Shown: positions 9,210 through 17,461 of the stretch, in pieces | Numbering within the stretch: the first letter of the stretch is position 1 | Layout: each line of letters starts with the position of its first letter | Position numbers and translations under genes: made by a program | Origin: Phycisphaerae bacterium | GTDB lineage: Bacteria; Planctomycetota; Phycisphaerae; Sedimentisphaerales; Anaerobacaceae | Reading direction: 5' to 3' | DNA length: 64,000 bases | Assembly: GCA_028714855.1 (NCBI GenBank) | Contig: JAQTLP010000010.1 | Span: 24,279 to 88,278 of the forward strand | The notes under the pieces: generated by a model | The model's database searches: none | What the model was told of the DNA's origin: nothing | The model's input: only the letters and a program-made list of their open reading frames with translations

Positions 9210-10145
9210 ATGGTAGAATTGGCCGAAAAAGAAAGCAATCCGTTTGTCAGTGTTATAATCCCGACTTATAATCGAAGCCGGTTATTAGTTCGTTCTGTTA
9301 AGAGCGTGCTGAACCAGACTTATCGCAGTTTCGAGCTTATTATTGTCGATGATGCCTCAACTGATAATACTGAAAAAGTTGTGAGAAGCTTTAACGACGA
9401 AAGGATTAGATACGTTCGGCACGAGAAAAATAGAGGCGAAGCAGCGGCGCGGAACACCGGCATAAAAGCTGCCAAATACGACTACGTGGCACAACAGGAC
9501 AGTGACGACGAATGGCTCCCTGAAAAACTTGCAAAACAAGTCCGGGCTTTTGAAAATTGCCCGCCGCAGATTGGCGTTGTGTATACCGGATTTTGGAAAG
9601 AAGAAAATGGCCAGAGGACATATATTCCTTTTGAATGGGTAAATAAAAAAGATGGGGATATACACCAGCAGCTATTGAAAGGGAATTTCGTAGGAAGTCC
9701 TGTCACTCTTGTTAAAAAGGAATGTTTCGAAAAGGCTGGTATGTTCAATGAGGGAATATTCCATCTCGTGGACTGGGAATTGTGGCTTAGAATTTCGAAA
9801 TATTACCACTTCAAATGCGTAGATGAACCTTTGGCTATAGCTTATTATCATTCTGACAATGTTTCTTTTAATTATCGTGCTTTTATCGAAGCCCTTGAGT
9901 CGATTTTGGAGAAATACTCCGATGAGTTTGCCGGCGACAAAAAGTTGCTGGCAAAGCATTATATTGACATCGGAAATCGGTTAGTGGTCAACAAGGAAAT
10001 GCAATACGGCAGAAACTATCTCATTAAGGCTGTCAAATTGTGCCCATCCAACGTCAAATTGCTGCTGGCTGTCTTTTCTACATTTTTTGGTCTGGGCGTT
10101 TATAAAAAAGCTGTCCGACTACTGTGGAAATACAATGAAAAATGA
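9210..10145 (+). CDS. glycosyltransferase family 2
   Basis: A 311-residue GT2 enzyme. VSVIIPTYNRSRLL is the first conserved strand, VDDASTDNT the UDP-sugar contact, and AQQDSDDEWLPEKL (near residue 95) the metal-binding region. VDWELWLRIS matches the acceptor motif. Residues 240-311 form helical repeats (KLLAKHYIDIGNRL and following) resembling the TPR-like tail found behind many GT2 domains in glycan loci. Its stop overlaps the radical SAM start by four bases. Confidence 0.9.
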   Translation: MVELAEKESNPFVSVIIPTYNRSRLLVRSVKSVLNQTYRSFELIIVDDASTDNTEKVVRSFNDERIRYVRHEKNRGEAAARNTGIKAAKYDYVAQQDSDDEWLPEKLAKQVRAFENCPPQIGVVYTGFWKEENGQRTYIPFEWVNKKDGDIHQQLLKGNFVGSPVTLVKKECFEKAGMFNEGIFHLVDWELWLRISKYYHFKCVDEPLAIAYYHSDNVSFNYRAFIEALESILEKYSDEFAGDKKLLAKHYIDIGNRLVVNKEMQYGRNYLIKAVKLCPSNVKLLLAVFSTFFGLGVYKKAVRLLWKYNEK

Positions 10146-11512
10146 AAATTACTCTTATTTATCCTGGAATTACTGATTGTGGCTTTAATTCGCTCAAGGG
10201 GAATGAAGGCTCTTGGATAAACCACGGCCTTGCAATCTTATCCTTGGCTCTGAAGAATAAAAACCACCGCGTCAATCTTATAGACCTTCGCCGACTAACG
10301 AGTTGGGAACATTATTCCCAGGTTGTCGAGGATGAACTTGGCGAAGTTGCAGGCATTACTATGATGAGCGTGGATTACAATAGCGGTATCAAGGCCGCGG
10401 AAATAATCAGGAAAGTAAAACCGGAAACGAAAATCTTCATAGGCGGCCCTCATCCTTCAATTTGCCCTCAGCAATTGGAGACAAAAGACTGTATAGATTG
10501 TGTTGTAAAGGGTGAAGCTGAAATTACTTTTCCAGCCTTGCTTGACGACTTGGCCAATGGAGAAAAAATCCCTAAAGTAGTGCAGGGACAGCGACTGGAG
10601 AATCTGGACGAGGCGCCCTGGGCGGACCGGGACCTGTTCAGCTGTCCTGAAGAGCCTTTTGTGTATTTCTTAAAACATCCCTTTGTTACACTGATAGCGG
10701 CAAGAGGCTGTAAATACAACTGCAATTTTTGTCAGCCGGCGGAAAGAATAATGTTTGGCCGTGCGGTTCGACGACGCTCAGTGGCGAATGTTATTGAGGA
10801 GTTGAAATATCTCAGGAATAAATACGACTTCAATTCCTTTATGCTCCACGATGATTGTCTCACGGAAGACCGGGATTGGGTAATAGGTTTTTGCAGACAG
10901 CTTAAGGCCGAAGGGTTAAATAAGCCTTTTGTCGTGCAGTCAAGGGCGGACATAATTTGTAAAAATCGTGATATGGTTGAGATACTGCGTGATGCTGGTC
11001 TGGAATTGTTCATTATCGGCTTTGAAAGCGGCTCGGACCGCGTGCTCAAGTTCCTTCGAAAAGGCTGTACCCGCTGGCAAAATATTGAGGCTGCAGATAT
11101 CTGTAGACAATTGGGTATAAAAATATGGGCAAACTATATGCTTGGCTTGCCCACGGAAACCAAAGAAGAAGTTCTCGAAACGTTATCTATGCTCAAAGAA
11201 ATAAGGCCCTACCATTGTTCGCCGGCCTTTTATACGCCGCACCCGGGCAGCGACTTGTTTGAAATGGGCAAAAAAATGGGGATACATTTGACAACTTCGC
11301 ACGATTTCTACAGACGCAATACCTATGAACCAAAAATCAAAGGCCCCGACTATAAGTTTCTCGCAAATATCCTTTCTGAATCTATGGCGTTAGCGGAATA
11401 TCAAGGTATGCCGTTTTCGTTAAGACTAAAGAAAAAATGCCAGGCTAGAATCGCAAGATGGCCGATGGTTTACCAATTTCTAAAATCTGTCAGGAAAATA
11501 ATCTTTCAGTAA
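10142..11512 (+). CDS. B12-binding domain radical SAM protein
   Basis: A 456-residue enzyme. Residues 1-150 form a cobalamin-binding-like Rossmann domain (LIYPGITDCGFN, then FIGGPHPSICPQ near 100). The radical SAM core follows, with the 4Fe-4S cluster motif CKYNCNFC at Cys190, Cys194 and Cys197. FIIGFESGSDRVLKF near residue 285 is the conserved strand of this group. By family it could methylate or rearrange an unactivated carbon, for example on a sugar or lipid carrier. The surrounding glycosyltransferases make glycan or glycolipid modification the best guess. ATGA-coupled to the GT2 before it. Confidence 0.88.
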   Translation: MKITLIYPGITDCGFNSLKGNEGSWINHGLAILSLALKNKNHRVNLIDLRRLTSWEHYSQVVEDELGEVAGITMMSVDYNSGIKAAEIIRKVKPETKIFIGGPHPSICPQQLETKDCIDCVVKGEAEITFPALLDDLANGEKIPKVVQGQRLENLDEAPWADRDLFSCPEEPFVYFLKHPFVTLIAARGCKYNCNFCQPAERIMFGRAVRRRSVANVIEELKYLRNKYDFNSFMLHDDCLTEDRDWVIGFCRQLKAEGLNKPFVVQSRADIICKNRDMVEILRDAGLELFIIGFESGSDRVLKFLRKGCTRWQNIEAADICRQLGIKIWANYMLGLPTETKEEVLETLSMLKEIRPYHCSPAFYTPHPGSDLFEMGKKMGIHLTTSHDFYRRNTYEPKIKGPDYKFLANILSESMALAEYQGMPFSLRLKKKCQARIARWPMVYQFLKSVRKIIFQ

Positions 11513-11539
11513 AAGAAAATTTATTGGATACTTGACGCC

Positions 11540-12385
11540 GTGAGTTATAAACCAGATATTAAAATTTTGTTGGCAACCTATAATGGGCAGGAATATTTAG
11601 CTGAACAAATAGATTCTATTCTTACCCAGTCCAATCAGGATTGGCAGCTTTTGATTAGAGACGATGGCTCGGATGATGATACCGTGCGCATCATAGAAGG
11701 CTACGCAAACCGCCTGCCGGACAAAATCGGGTTAATTAAGGATAATGAAGGTCGTTTGGGCGCGAATTTGAATTTTGGAAAATTGTTGCAGTATGCCGAT
11801 GCCGAATATATTATGTTCTGCGACCAGGATGACGTTTGGCTGCCGAACAAAATAGAGATGGCACTGAACGCGATGAAAGCAGCGGAGCAGGTTTATCCGG
11901 ACAAACCAATATTAATACACACGGACCTGAAAGTTATAGATTCTGAACGGAACACCATTGCGGATTCGATGTGGATTTATCAAAAAATTTTTCCTGAGGC
12001 TGGCAATGATTTGAACAGGGTTATGGCCCAGAATGTAGTAACGGGCTGTACGATGATGATAAACAAAAAAGCCAGGGCTGTATCCATACCTGTTCCTGAC
12101 GAAGCCATAATGTATGACTGGTGGCTTGCTCTTAACGTATGCAGACACGGCAAAATTATTTATCTGTCAATTCCATCAGTTTTATATCGGCAGCACTCCG
12201 GGAACCAGGTAGGGGCAAAAAAGGCACGGAAGATAGATATCATTCATTTCTTGAAGAAGCTATGTTGCATAAAAAAGCTGTTGTCGGCACACTATCGGAT
12301 GTTAAAAAAATTTGACCCTCGTGCCGGTTTTTGCCGGCTGCTGCTGAATAAGACCCTCGTTAAAATCGCTCAACGCTGCAGATAG
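11540..12385 (+). CDS. glycosyltransferase family 2, rhamnosyltransferase-like
   Basis: A 281-residue GT2 protein with a GTG start. KILLATYNGQEYLAEQID and IRDDGSDDDT form the nucleotide site, and FCDQDDVWLPNKI (near residue 92) is the metal-binding motif. The FCDQDDVW form is typical of the rhamnosyltransferase-like branch, so rhamnose or a related deoxysugar is a reasonable but unproven donor. YDWWLALNV later in the chain matches the acceptor motif of that branch. It ends 17 bases before the next gene. Confidence 0.88.
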   Translation: MSYKPDIKILLATYNGQEYLAEQIDSILTQSNQDWQLLIRDDGSDDDTVRIIEGYANRLPDKIGLIKDNEGRLGANLNFGKLLQYADAEYIMFCDQDDVWLPNKIEMALNAMKAAEQVYPDKPILIHTDLKVIDSERNTIADSMWIYQKIFPEAGNDLNRVMAQNVVTGCTMMINKKARAVSIPVPDEAIMYDWWLALNVCRHGKIIYLSIPSVLYRQHSGNQVGAKKARKIDIIHFLKKLCCIKKLLSAHYRMLKKFDPRAGFCRLLLNKTLVKIAQRCR

Positions 12386-12402
12386 GAACACCCTAACTAA
12401 AA

Positions 12403-14454
12403 ATGGTCACCATAATCGTTCCCACCTATAACGCGTCAAAACATCTGCCTTCTCTGCTCGTAAAACTTGAGTCACAAACATTCAGGGATTATGAGTTGAT
12501 GATAGTAGATTCGTCCTCAAACGACGATACTGTTGATATTGCCCGGGATCACCGGGCTGACGTTATGACCATTCCACAATCGCAGTTCGACCATGGCGGA
12601 ACAAGGACCCTGGCCGCTAAAAAGGCAAAGGGTGATATCTTGATTTATTTGACCCAGGATGCCTTGCCTTATGATGAATATGCCCTCGAAAACATCATTA
12701 AGCCTTTTGCTGATGACAAAAAAATCGGAGCCGCTTTTGGAAGACAAGTACCGTATTTCGGAGCGTCCCTCTTTGCGGAACAGTTGAGGGCATTTAATTA
12801 TCCGAATACATCTTATACAAGAATCCTGGAGGACAGGAAAAACTATGGCATCAAAACAGCTTTTCTCTCCAATTCCTTCGCAGCCTATAGGAAATCTGTA
12901 TTGGAGGAAATTGGGTATTTCAAAAGCGGTTTGCCCTTCGGAGAAGATGCCTGCGCCGGTGCGAAGATACTTCTAAAAGGCTATAAAATCGCTTATGTTG
13001 CAGAAGCAATAGTCCGGCATTCTCATAATTACACCATTTGGCAGGATCTCAAACGGTATTTCGACATGGGAATGTTCCATAGAACGGAAAATTGGCTCCT
13101 GGAGGAATTCGGAAAAGCTGAAGGCGAAGGGATCAGGTACGCAAAATCAGAGATCAAATTTTTATTTAAGAAGAGAAGGTTTGATTTACTCCCCGTATCT
13201 GCACTTAGACTTATTACAAAATATTTGGGATATAAGCTGGGAACGGATTATGTACGCGTAAGGCCGTTGATTGCAAAGACTAAACAGGTTATTACATCGT
13301 CACCGCCTTCAACAAAGCATAAGGAGCAATCTAAGATAGCCCTTGTCTGTGACTGGCTGACAGCTATGCGTGGCGGCGAACGATGCCTGGATGCTATATG
13401 TGAAATTTACCCGGATTCCGACATCTTCACGTTGGTACACTTTCCCGGGTTTGTGTCGAAAGCAATAGAATCGCACAAAATACGAACCTCTTATGTCCAG
13501 CACCTGCCGGGCAGTGTAAAAAACTTCAGGATTTATTTGCCGTTTTTCCCTCATGCTATACAAAGATTCGATTTGAGCGGGTATGAATATGTCTTAAGTT
13601 TCAGCCATTGTGTCGCAAAAGGCATCAAAGTTCCAAAGGGCCTTTTGCATATATGTTATTGCCATACGCCGATGCGATATGCATGGCATATGCGGGATGC
13701 TTATATGGACACAGTACCCAGGTGGGAAAGATTGCCGATAGAGTATATGCTAAACCGCCTTAAAAACTGGGATGCAAAAGCTTCATCCAGAGTGACACAC
13801 TTCATAGCTAACAGCAAAAATACTCAAAATCGGATAAAAGAGGCCTACGGCAGGGATTCGGTTATTATTTATCCTCCGGTTGAGTGTAGTCGATTTGCCG
13901 TTTCCGAAGACGATGATGGTTACTATCTTGTTCTTTCAGCATTGGTGCCTTATAAAAGAATCGATATTGCGGTTCAGGCCTTTTCTGCTACTGGCCAAAA
14001 ACTTGTGATTGTGGGAAATGGCCCAGAGCTGCCTCGGCTGAAGAGTATGGCTTCGGCCAATATCTCTTTCGTCGATAACGCCGGCGACAACCAGGTTGTC
14101 GAATACTTAAAAAAATGCAGGGCGCTGATATTCCCCGGCGAAGAAGATTTCGGCATCGTCCCGCTCGAAGCACAAGCCTGCGGCAAGCAGGTCATTGCTT
14201 TTGGCAGAGGTGGTGCTCTGGAAACAGTAATAGGACCGAATCCGTCTCAGGGTGTAAAAACAACGGATGCGACGGGAATATTTTTCTACGAGCAAACTCC
14301 ACAGGCGCTCCGGGAAAGCATTTTACTGTTTGAAAAAACAAGAGACCAGTTTGACCCTCGGAAATGTCGTGATAATGTGCTTAGATTTGACCGCCCCCTC
14401 TACCAGCAAGCAATGCAAAATTATATTCAAACTGCCATAGCTGAAAACCGCTAA
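12403..14454 (+). CDS. bifunctional GT2-GT4 glycosyltransferase fusion
   Basis: A 683-residue two-domain protein. Residues 1-300 are a GT2 domain (VTIIVPTYNASKHL, IVDSSSNDDT, TQDALPYDEY, then FGEDACAGAKIL). Residues about 310-683 are a GT4 domain. It opens with LVCDWLTAMRGGERCLDA and carries CYCHTPMRYAWHMRDAY, a segment typical of WbaZ/mannosyltransferase-like enzymes. The donor site is FPGEEDFGIVPLEAQACG near residue 590. Both active regions look intact, so two successive linkages of the repeat unit could be made by one chain. Its last four bases overlap the convergent gene that follows. Confidence 0.9.
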   Translation: MVTIIVPTYNASKHLPSLLVKLESQTFRDYELMIVDSSSNDDTVDIARDHRADVMTIPQSQFDHGGTRTLAAKKAKGDILIYLTQDALPYDEYALENIIKPFADDKKIGAAFGRQVPYFGASLFAEQLRAFNYPNTSYTRILEDRKNYGIKTAFLSNSFAAYRKSVLEEIGYFKSGLPFGEDACAGAKILLKGYKIAYVAEAIVRHSHNYTIWQDLKRYFDMGMFHRTENWLLEEFGKAEGEGIRYAKSEIKFLFKKRRFDLLPVSALRLITKYLGYKLGTDYVRVRPLIAKTKQVITSSPPSTKHKEQSKIALVCDWLTAMRGGERCLDAICEIYPDSDIFTLVHFPGFVSKAIESHKIRTSYVQHLPGSVKNFRIYLPFFPHAIQRFDLSGYEYVLSFSHCVAKGIKVPKGLLHICYCHTPMRYAWHMRDAYMDTVPRWERLPIEYMLNRLKNWDAKASSRVTHFIANSKNTQNRIKEAYGRDSVIIYPPVECSRFAVSEDDDGYYLVLSALVPYKRIDIAVQAFSATGQKLVIVGNGPELPRLKSMASANISFVDNAGDNQVVEYLKKCRALIFPGEEDFGIVPLEAQACGKQVIAFGRGGALETVIGPNPSQGVKTTDATGIFFYEQTPQALRESILLFEKTRDQFDPRKCRDNVLRFDRPLYQQAMQNYIQTAIAENR

Positions 14455-15965
14455 TACTTTTGCCTATAAATAACAAGCTTAGATTTCTTGTTTTTGCCCT
14501 CGATAGTAAAAACCTCTTTTGCCTGTAGCATCTCTTCGCCGCCCGGCGTATCCTGCTCATCCTTAAATGCTTTTACCACATATTGGGCTTCTTTAGGGAT
14601 ACCCCGATCATCATACTCGATGCTTCGGCGGCCGGAATAAAAACCAATGCGAATATCAGGAGCTGCTATAATATCTCCCTCGTCGGTATTTTTTGCAAGC
14701 CATCGGGCAGCGTCCCGATAGCTCTGTTTTTCTGCACGTATGGGTCTCAGTAATTTTGGACTGCATATAGCAATTCCGATTAATATCAAAGCCAAGAACC
14801 AGAAGTCTGTATTAGCATTGTTGGAGAATTTCTCGCTAAGCCATGATGCTAACATCTCTATCCCGATGGGAACATAAAAAATTGTAAACACCACCAGCGG
14901 CAAAGTATGTCTTCTGCTCATGTAGCCGAACTTGTAATACAACAGCGTCATTATAAGCACGTTAAGAGCAATAAGGACAATTACAAAAAACTTCTCCGGC
15001 TCACGCCAGTCTCCCTTTCTCAAACCCCTATAAGATCCTATCAGTAAAGCTGGCACAAAAAACCACATCAGCGTCTCGCTGACTCTCTGAACCAGCTTGC
15101 CCCACGCCTCTGCAATATCTGACGGCGCAAAACCGGCAGTATATATACTATTTGGGCAGATTCGGGTTGTCTGTTCGTAAATTTCAAAAGTTTGTCTCTC
15201 TGGCATGAAATGGACTAACTGTTTTTTAGGAAATACCGCTCCCTTAAGTTTCATATATGGGCCTGCTGTAACCAAAAAACCGGCCAGAAGCAAAACGAAG
15301 GCAAATACCGCCTTATGTTTGCTTATAATCCGCTGGGAATAAAACACCTGCAGTCCCAGCCACAAGGTGCCGAGCACAACTATTTGAGCGCACTCGGGCC
15401 GAATTAGATACCCCATTCCAGCCGCCAGTCCTGAAAAACCAAACAGCCACCATTTCCCACTTACCGCTCCATGTATCAACAGCAAAAAGCCGGCTGACAA
15501 AAAGAAAATATACGGCCAATCACTAAGGGCATCGCTTCCATATTCTGCAGCATCAGGAAGCAGGATAAGAATTAAGATGGCCCAGAAGCTGAATCTCTCC
15601 CCCACAATCTTTTTGCCCACAAAGTAAAGTAATACCACTGCGAGCAATCTGAAAACAAGCGTCACAGCTTGAGCAGAATAAATCCAGCTCCGCAGTGATG
15701 AACCATCTTGTCCTATTTTTGCTATTTTATGCGCAACAGCAATTAGGAAGGGATATCCAGGGTGCTGAAATTCGCTCTTCATCGCTTTGATGGGGGAAGT
15801 CTCAAGCCCTCTGGCGTATTCTATGAAGGTTATCCCGTCTTTTGCAATAAGAACAGTCGTGCCGACAAGATATACGCCAACACAAAACGCTGCCGCCAGC
15901 AGAATTGAGATATGAATAACAGTTTTCCTTCTGCTGGATTGTTCATCCATCATTTTAATACGCAT
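14451..15965 (-). CDS. membrane glycosyltransferase, GT39/ArnT-like
   Basis: A 504-residue integral membrane protein with about ten hydrophobic helices. After the first helix comes a periplasmic acidic loop, AKDGITFIEYARGL (near residue 37), which is where ArnT and PMT-family enzymes hold their catalytic Asp/Glu. FQHPGYPFLIAVAHKI follows. The C-terminal 100 residues form a soluble domain. These enzymes take sugar from polyprenyl-phosphate and act on the outer face of the membrane. Transcribed toward the glycan operon, it shares 11 bases with the gene upstream of it, so the two probably form one transcript. Confidence 0.82.
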   Translation of the reverse strand: MRIKMMDEQSSRRKTVIHISILLAAAFCVGVYLVGTTVLIAKDGITFIEYARGLETSPIKAMKSEFQHPGYPFLIAVAHKIAKIGQDGSSLRSWIYSAQAVTLVFRLLAVVLLYFVGKKIVGERFSFWAILILILLPDAAEYGSDALSDWPYIFFLSAGFLLLIHGAVSGKWWLFGFSGLAAGMGYLIRPECAQIVVLGTLWLGLQVFYSQRIISKHKAVFAFVLLLAGFLVTAGPYMKLKGAVFPKKQLVHFMPERQTFEIYEQTTRICPNSIYTAGFAPSDIAEAWGKLVQRVSETLMWFFVPALLIGSYRGLRKGDWREPEKFFVIVLIALNVLIMTLLYYKFGYMSRRHTLPLVVFTIFYVPIGIEMLASWLSEKFSNNANTDFWFLALILIGIAICSPKLLRPIRAEKQSYRDAARWLAKNTDEGDIIAAPDIRIGFYSGRRSIEYDDRGIPKEAQYVVKAFKDEQDTPGGEEMLQAKEVFTIEGKNKKSKLVIYRQKY

Positions 15966-17361
15966 TTCTGCTTTTTATAATACGCCAGGGAGTTAACAAC
16001 AGTACTTTAAGGTCAAGCCAAAACGACCAATTCTTAATATAGTATAAATCATATTGCAATCTTTTTTTCAGGGAAGTATCACCGCGGAAGCCGTTGACCT
16101 GCGCCCATCCAGTCATACCGGCTTTCAGTTTATGCCGGAGCATATACTTTTTGTATTCTTCGGAGAATTGCTTTACGAAGTGTGGCCGCTCCGGCCGCGG
16201 ACCAACAAGACTCATTTCCCCTTTTATTACATTTATAAGCTGAGGCAGTTCGTCCAGACTTCCGCGACGAAGCCAAGCCCCGATTGCCGTCCGTCTCGGG
16301 TCGTTCGGCTTGGCCCATTGCGGGCCGTCCTTTTCCTCCGCGTCGACTCTCATCGTGCGAAACTTCAGCATTTCAAATTCCTTCTGGTCCATACCAACCC
16401 TTATCTGTTTGTAGAAAACCGGCCCCTTGCTGGTTAACTTAATCAGCACGCCGATTATTACCATGGGAATCGAAAATATAACAAGAAATACAAACCCCAT
16501 TATGCGGTCGAAAATTTCTTTCAGCACGATGTTATACCCGCTCAATGGCGAATCCGCCGACGAAAACAAAAGTTGTGACCCTATCGGCACCGCCTCCGCA
16601 TCGCTTATAGACATAAGGTTGCCCCAGTCAGGAACGATTCGTATGGTCACACCGGCACTTTGGAGAGACTCAAGAATCGGATATGTCTCCTGTGCTTTAT
16701 TGCCGCTGAGAGTAAGATAAACCTCGTCTATCCTCTTCTCTTTGACCAATTCCTCTAATTTCTCAATTGGGCCGTATACAGACACCCCAGACAATGTCCT
16801 GCCGATTCGATTTGGATTATTGTCCACGAAAAACTTGCATCTTAACCCAAGCCATCCCATTTGCTTAATGTCACGGACCAGCAGTTGTCCCTTTTTCCCT
16901 GCTCCAACCACGGCATAATATCGCAGGTTATATCCTTTTCTTCGCAGAAACCGTAAGCTCTCTATCGCCAGTAAATGTGAGATGCACAGCCCCCCAAACA
17001 GCATTGCCATGAACAATGCCAGCAGTTTCCTTGAATAAGGCACATTTTGGAGGTAGTAGAGAAATGCCAGCACCAGTAGACCGCTCAGCAGGCTCGCCTT
17101 CAAAATATCCACAAGCTGCCTGAGCATGCCCTGGACGCGCTTGGATTTGTAAAGCCCCGACCACAAACACCCTGCATAGCAGATACAAACCACCGGCAGT
17201 GCCAGAGTCAGATGCCCCCACAAACTTGGTATTCCTTTTGTAGTCGCGAATATCCCTGAATGGAATCGAACGAAATAGACCGAAATCCAGACGACGGCGA
17301 TAATTATAATATCGATAATTGAGCGAAGCAGTGAAAAAAATGCCGCATATCTTTTTAACAT
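15955..17361 (-). CDS. polyprenyl-phosphate sugar phosphotransferase (initiating transferase)
   Basis: A 468-residue protein of the WbaP/WcaJ (PHPT) type. It has four or five N-terminal membrane helices, then a CoA-binding-like Rossmann domain (VVGAGKKGQLLVRDIKQMGW near residue 148). The catalytic bacterial sugar transferase domain follows, with KFRTMRVDAEEKDG, RRGSLDELPQLINV and LVGPRPERPHF, and ends at GMTGWAQVNGFRG. It transfers hexose-1-phosphate to undecaprenyl phosphate, the first step of exopolysaccharide assembly. It fits as the initiating enzyme for the glycosyltransferases encoded to its left. Confidence 0.93.
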   Translation of the reverse strand: MLKRYAAFFSLLRSIIDIIIIAVVWISVYFVRFHSGIFATTKGIPSLWGHLTLALPVVCICYAGCLWSGLYKSKRVQGMLRQLVDILKASLLSGLLVLAFLYYLQNVPYSRKLLALFMAMLFGGLCISHLLAIESLRFLRRKGYNLRYYAVVGAGKKGQLLVRDIKQMGWLGLRCKFFVDNNPNRIGRTLSGVSVYGPIEKLEELVKEKRIDEVYLTLSGNKAQETYPILESLQSAGVTIRIVPDWGNLMSISDAEAVPIGSQLLFSSADSPLSGYNIVLKEIFDRIMGFVFLVIFSIPMVIIGVLIKLTSKGPVFYKQIRVGMDQKEFEMLKFRTMRVDAEEKDGPQWAKPNDPRRTAIGAWLRRGSLDELPQLINVIKGEMSLVGPRPERPHFVKQFSEEYKKYMLRHKLKAGMTGWAQVNGFRGDTSLKKRLQYDLYYIKNWSFWLDLKVLLLTPWRIIKSRNAY

Positions 17362-17461
17362 ATCGCCCCTTTAAACTTATCTTGGTTTTTATATCCTACA
17401 GTCAACGTTATTTTGCCTTTTAACGTCGAAAACTGCAAGATAAATCCCGAAAAGATATGTC

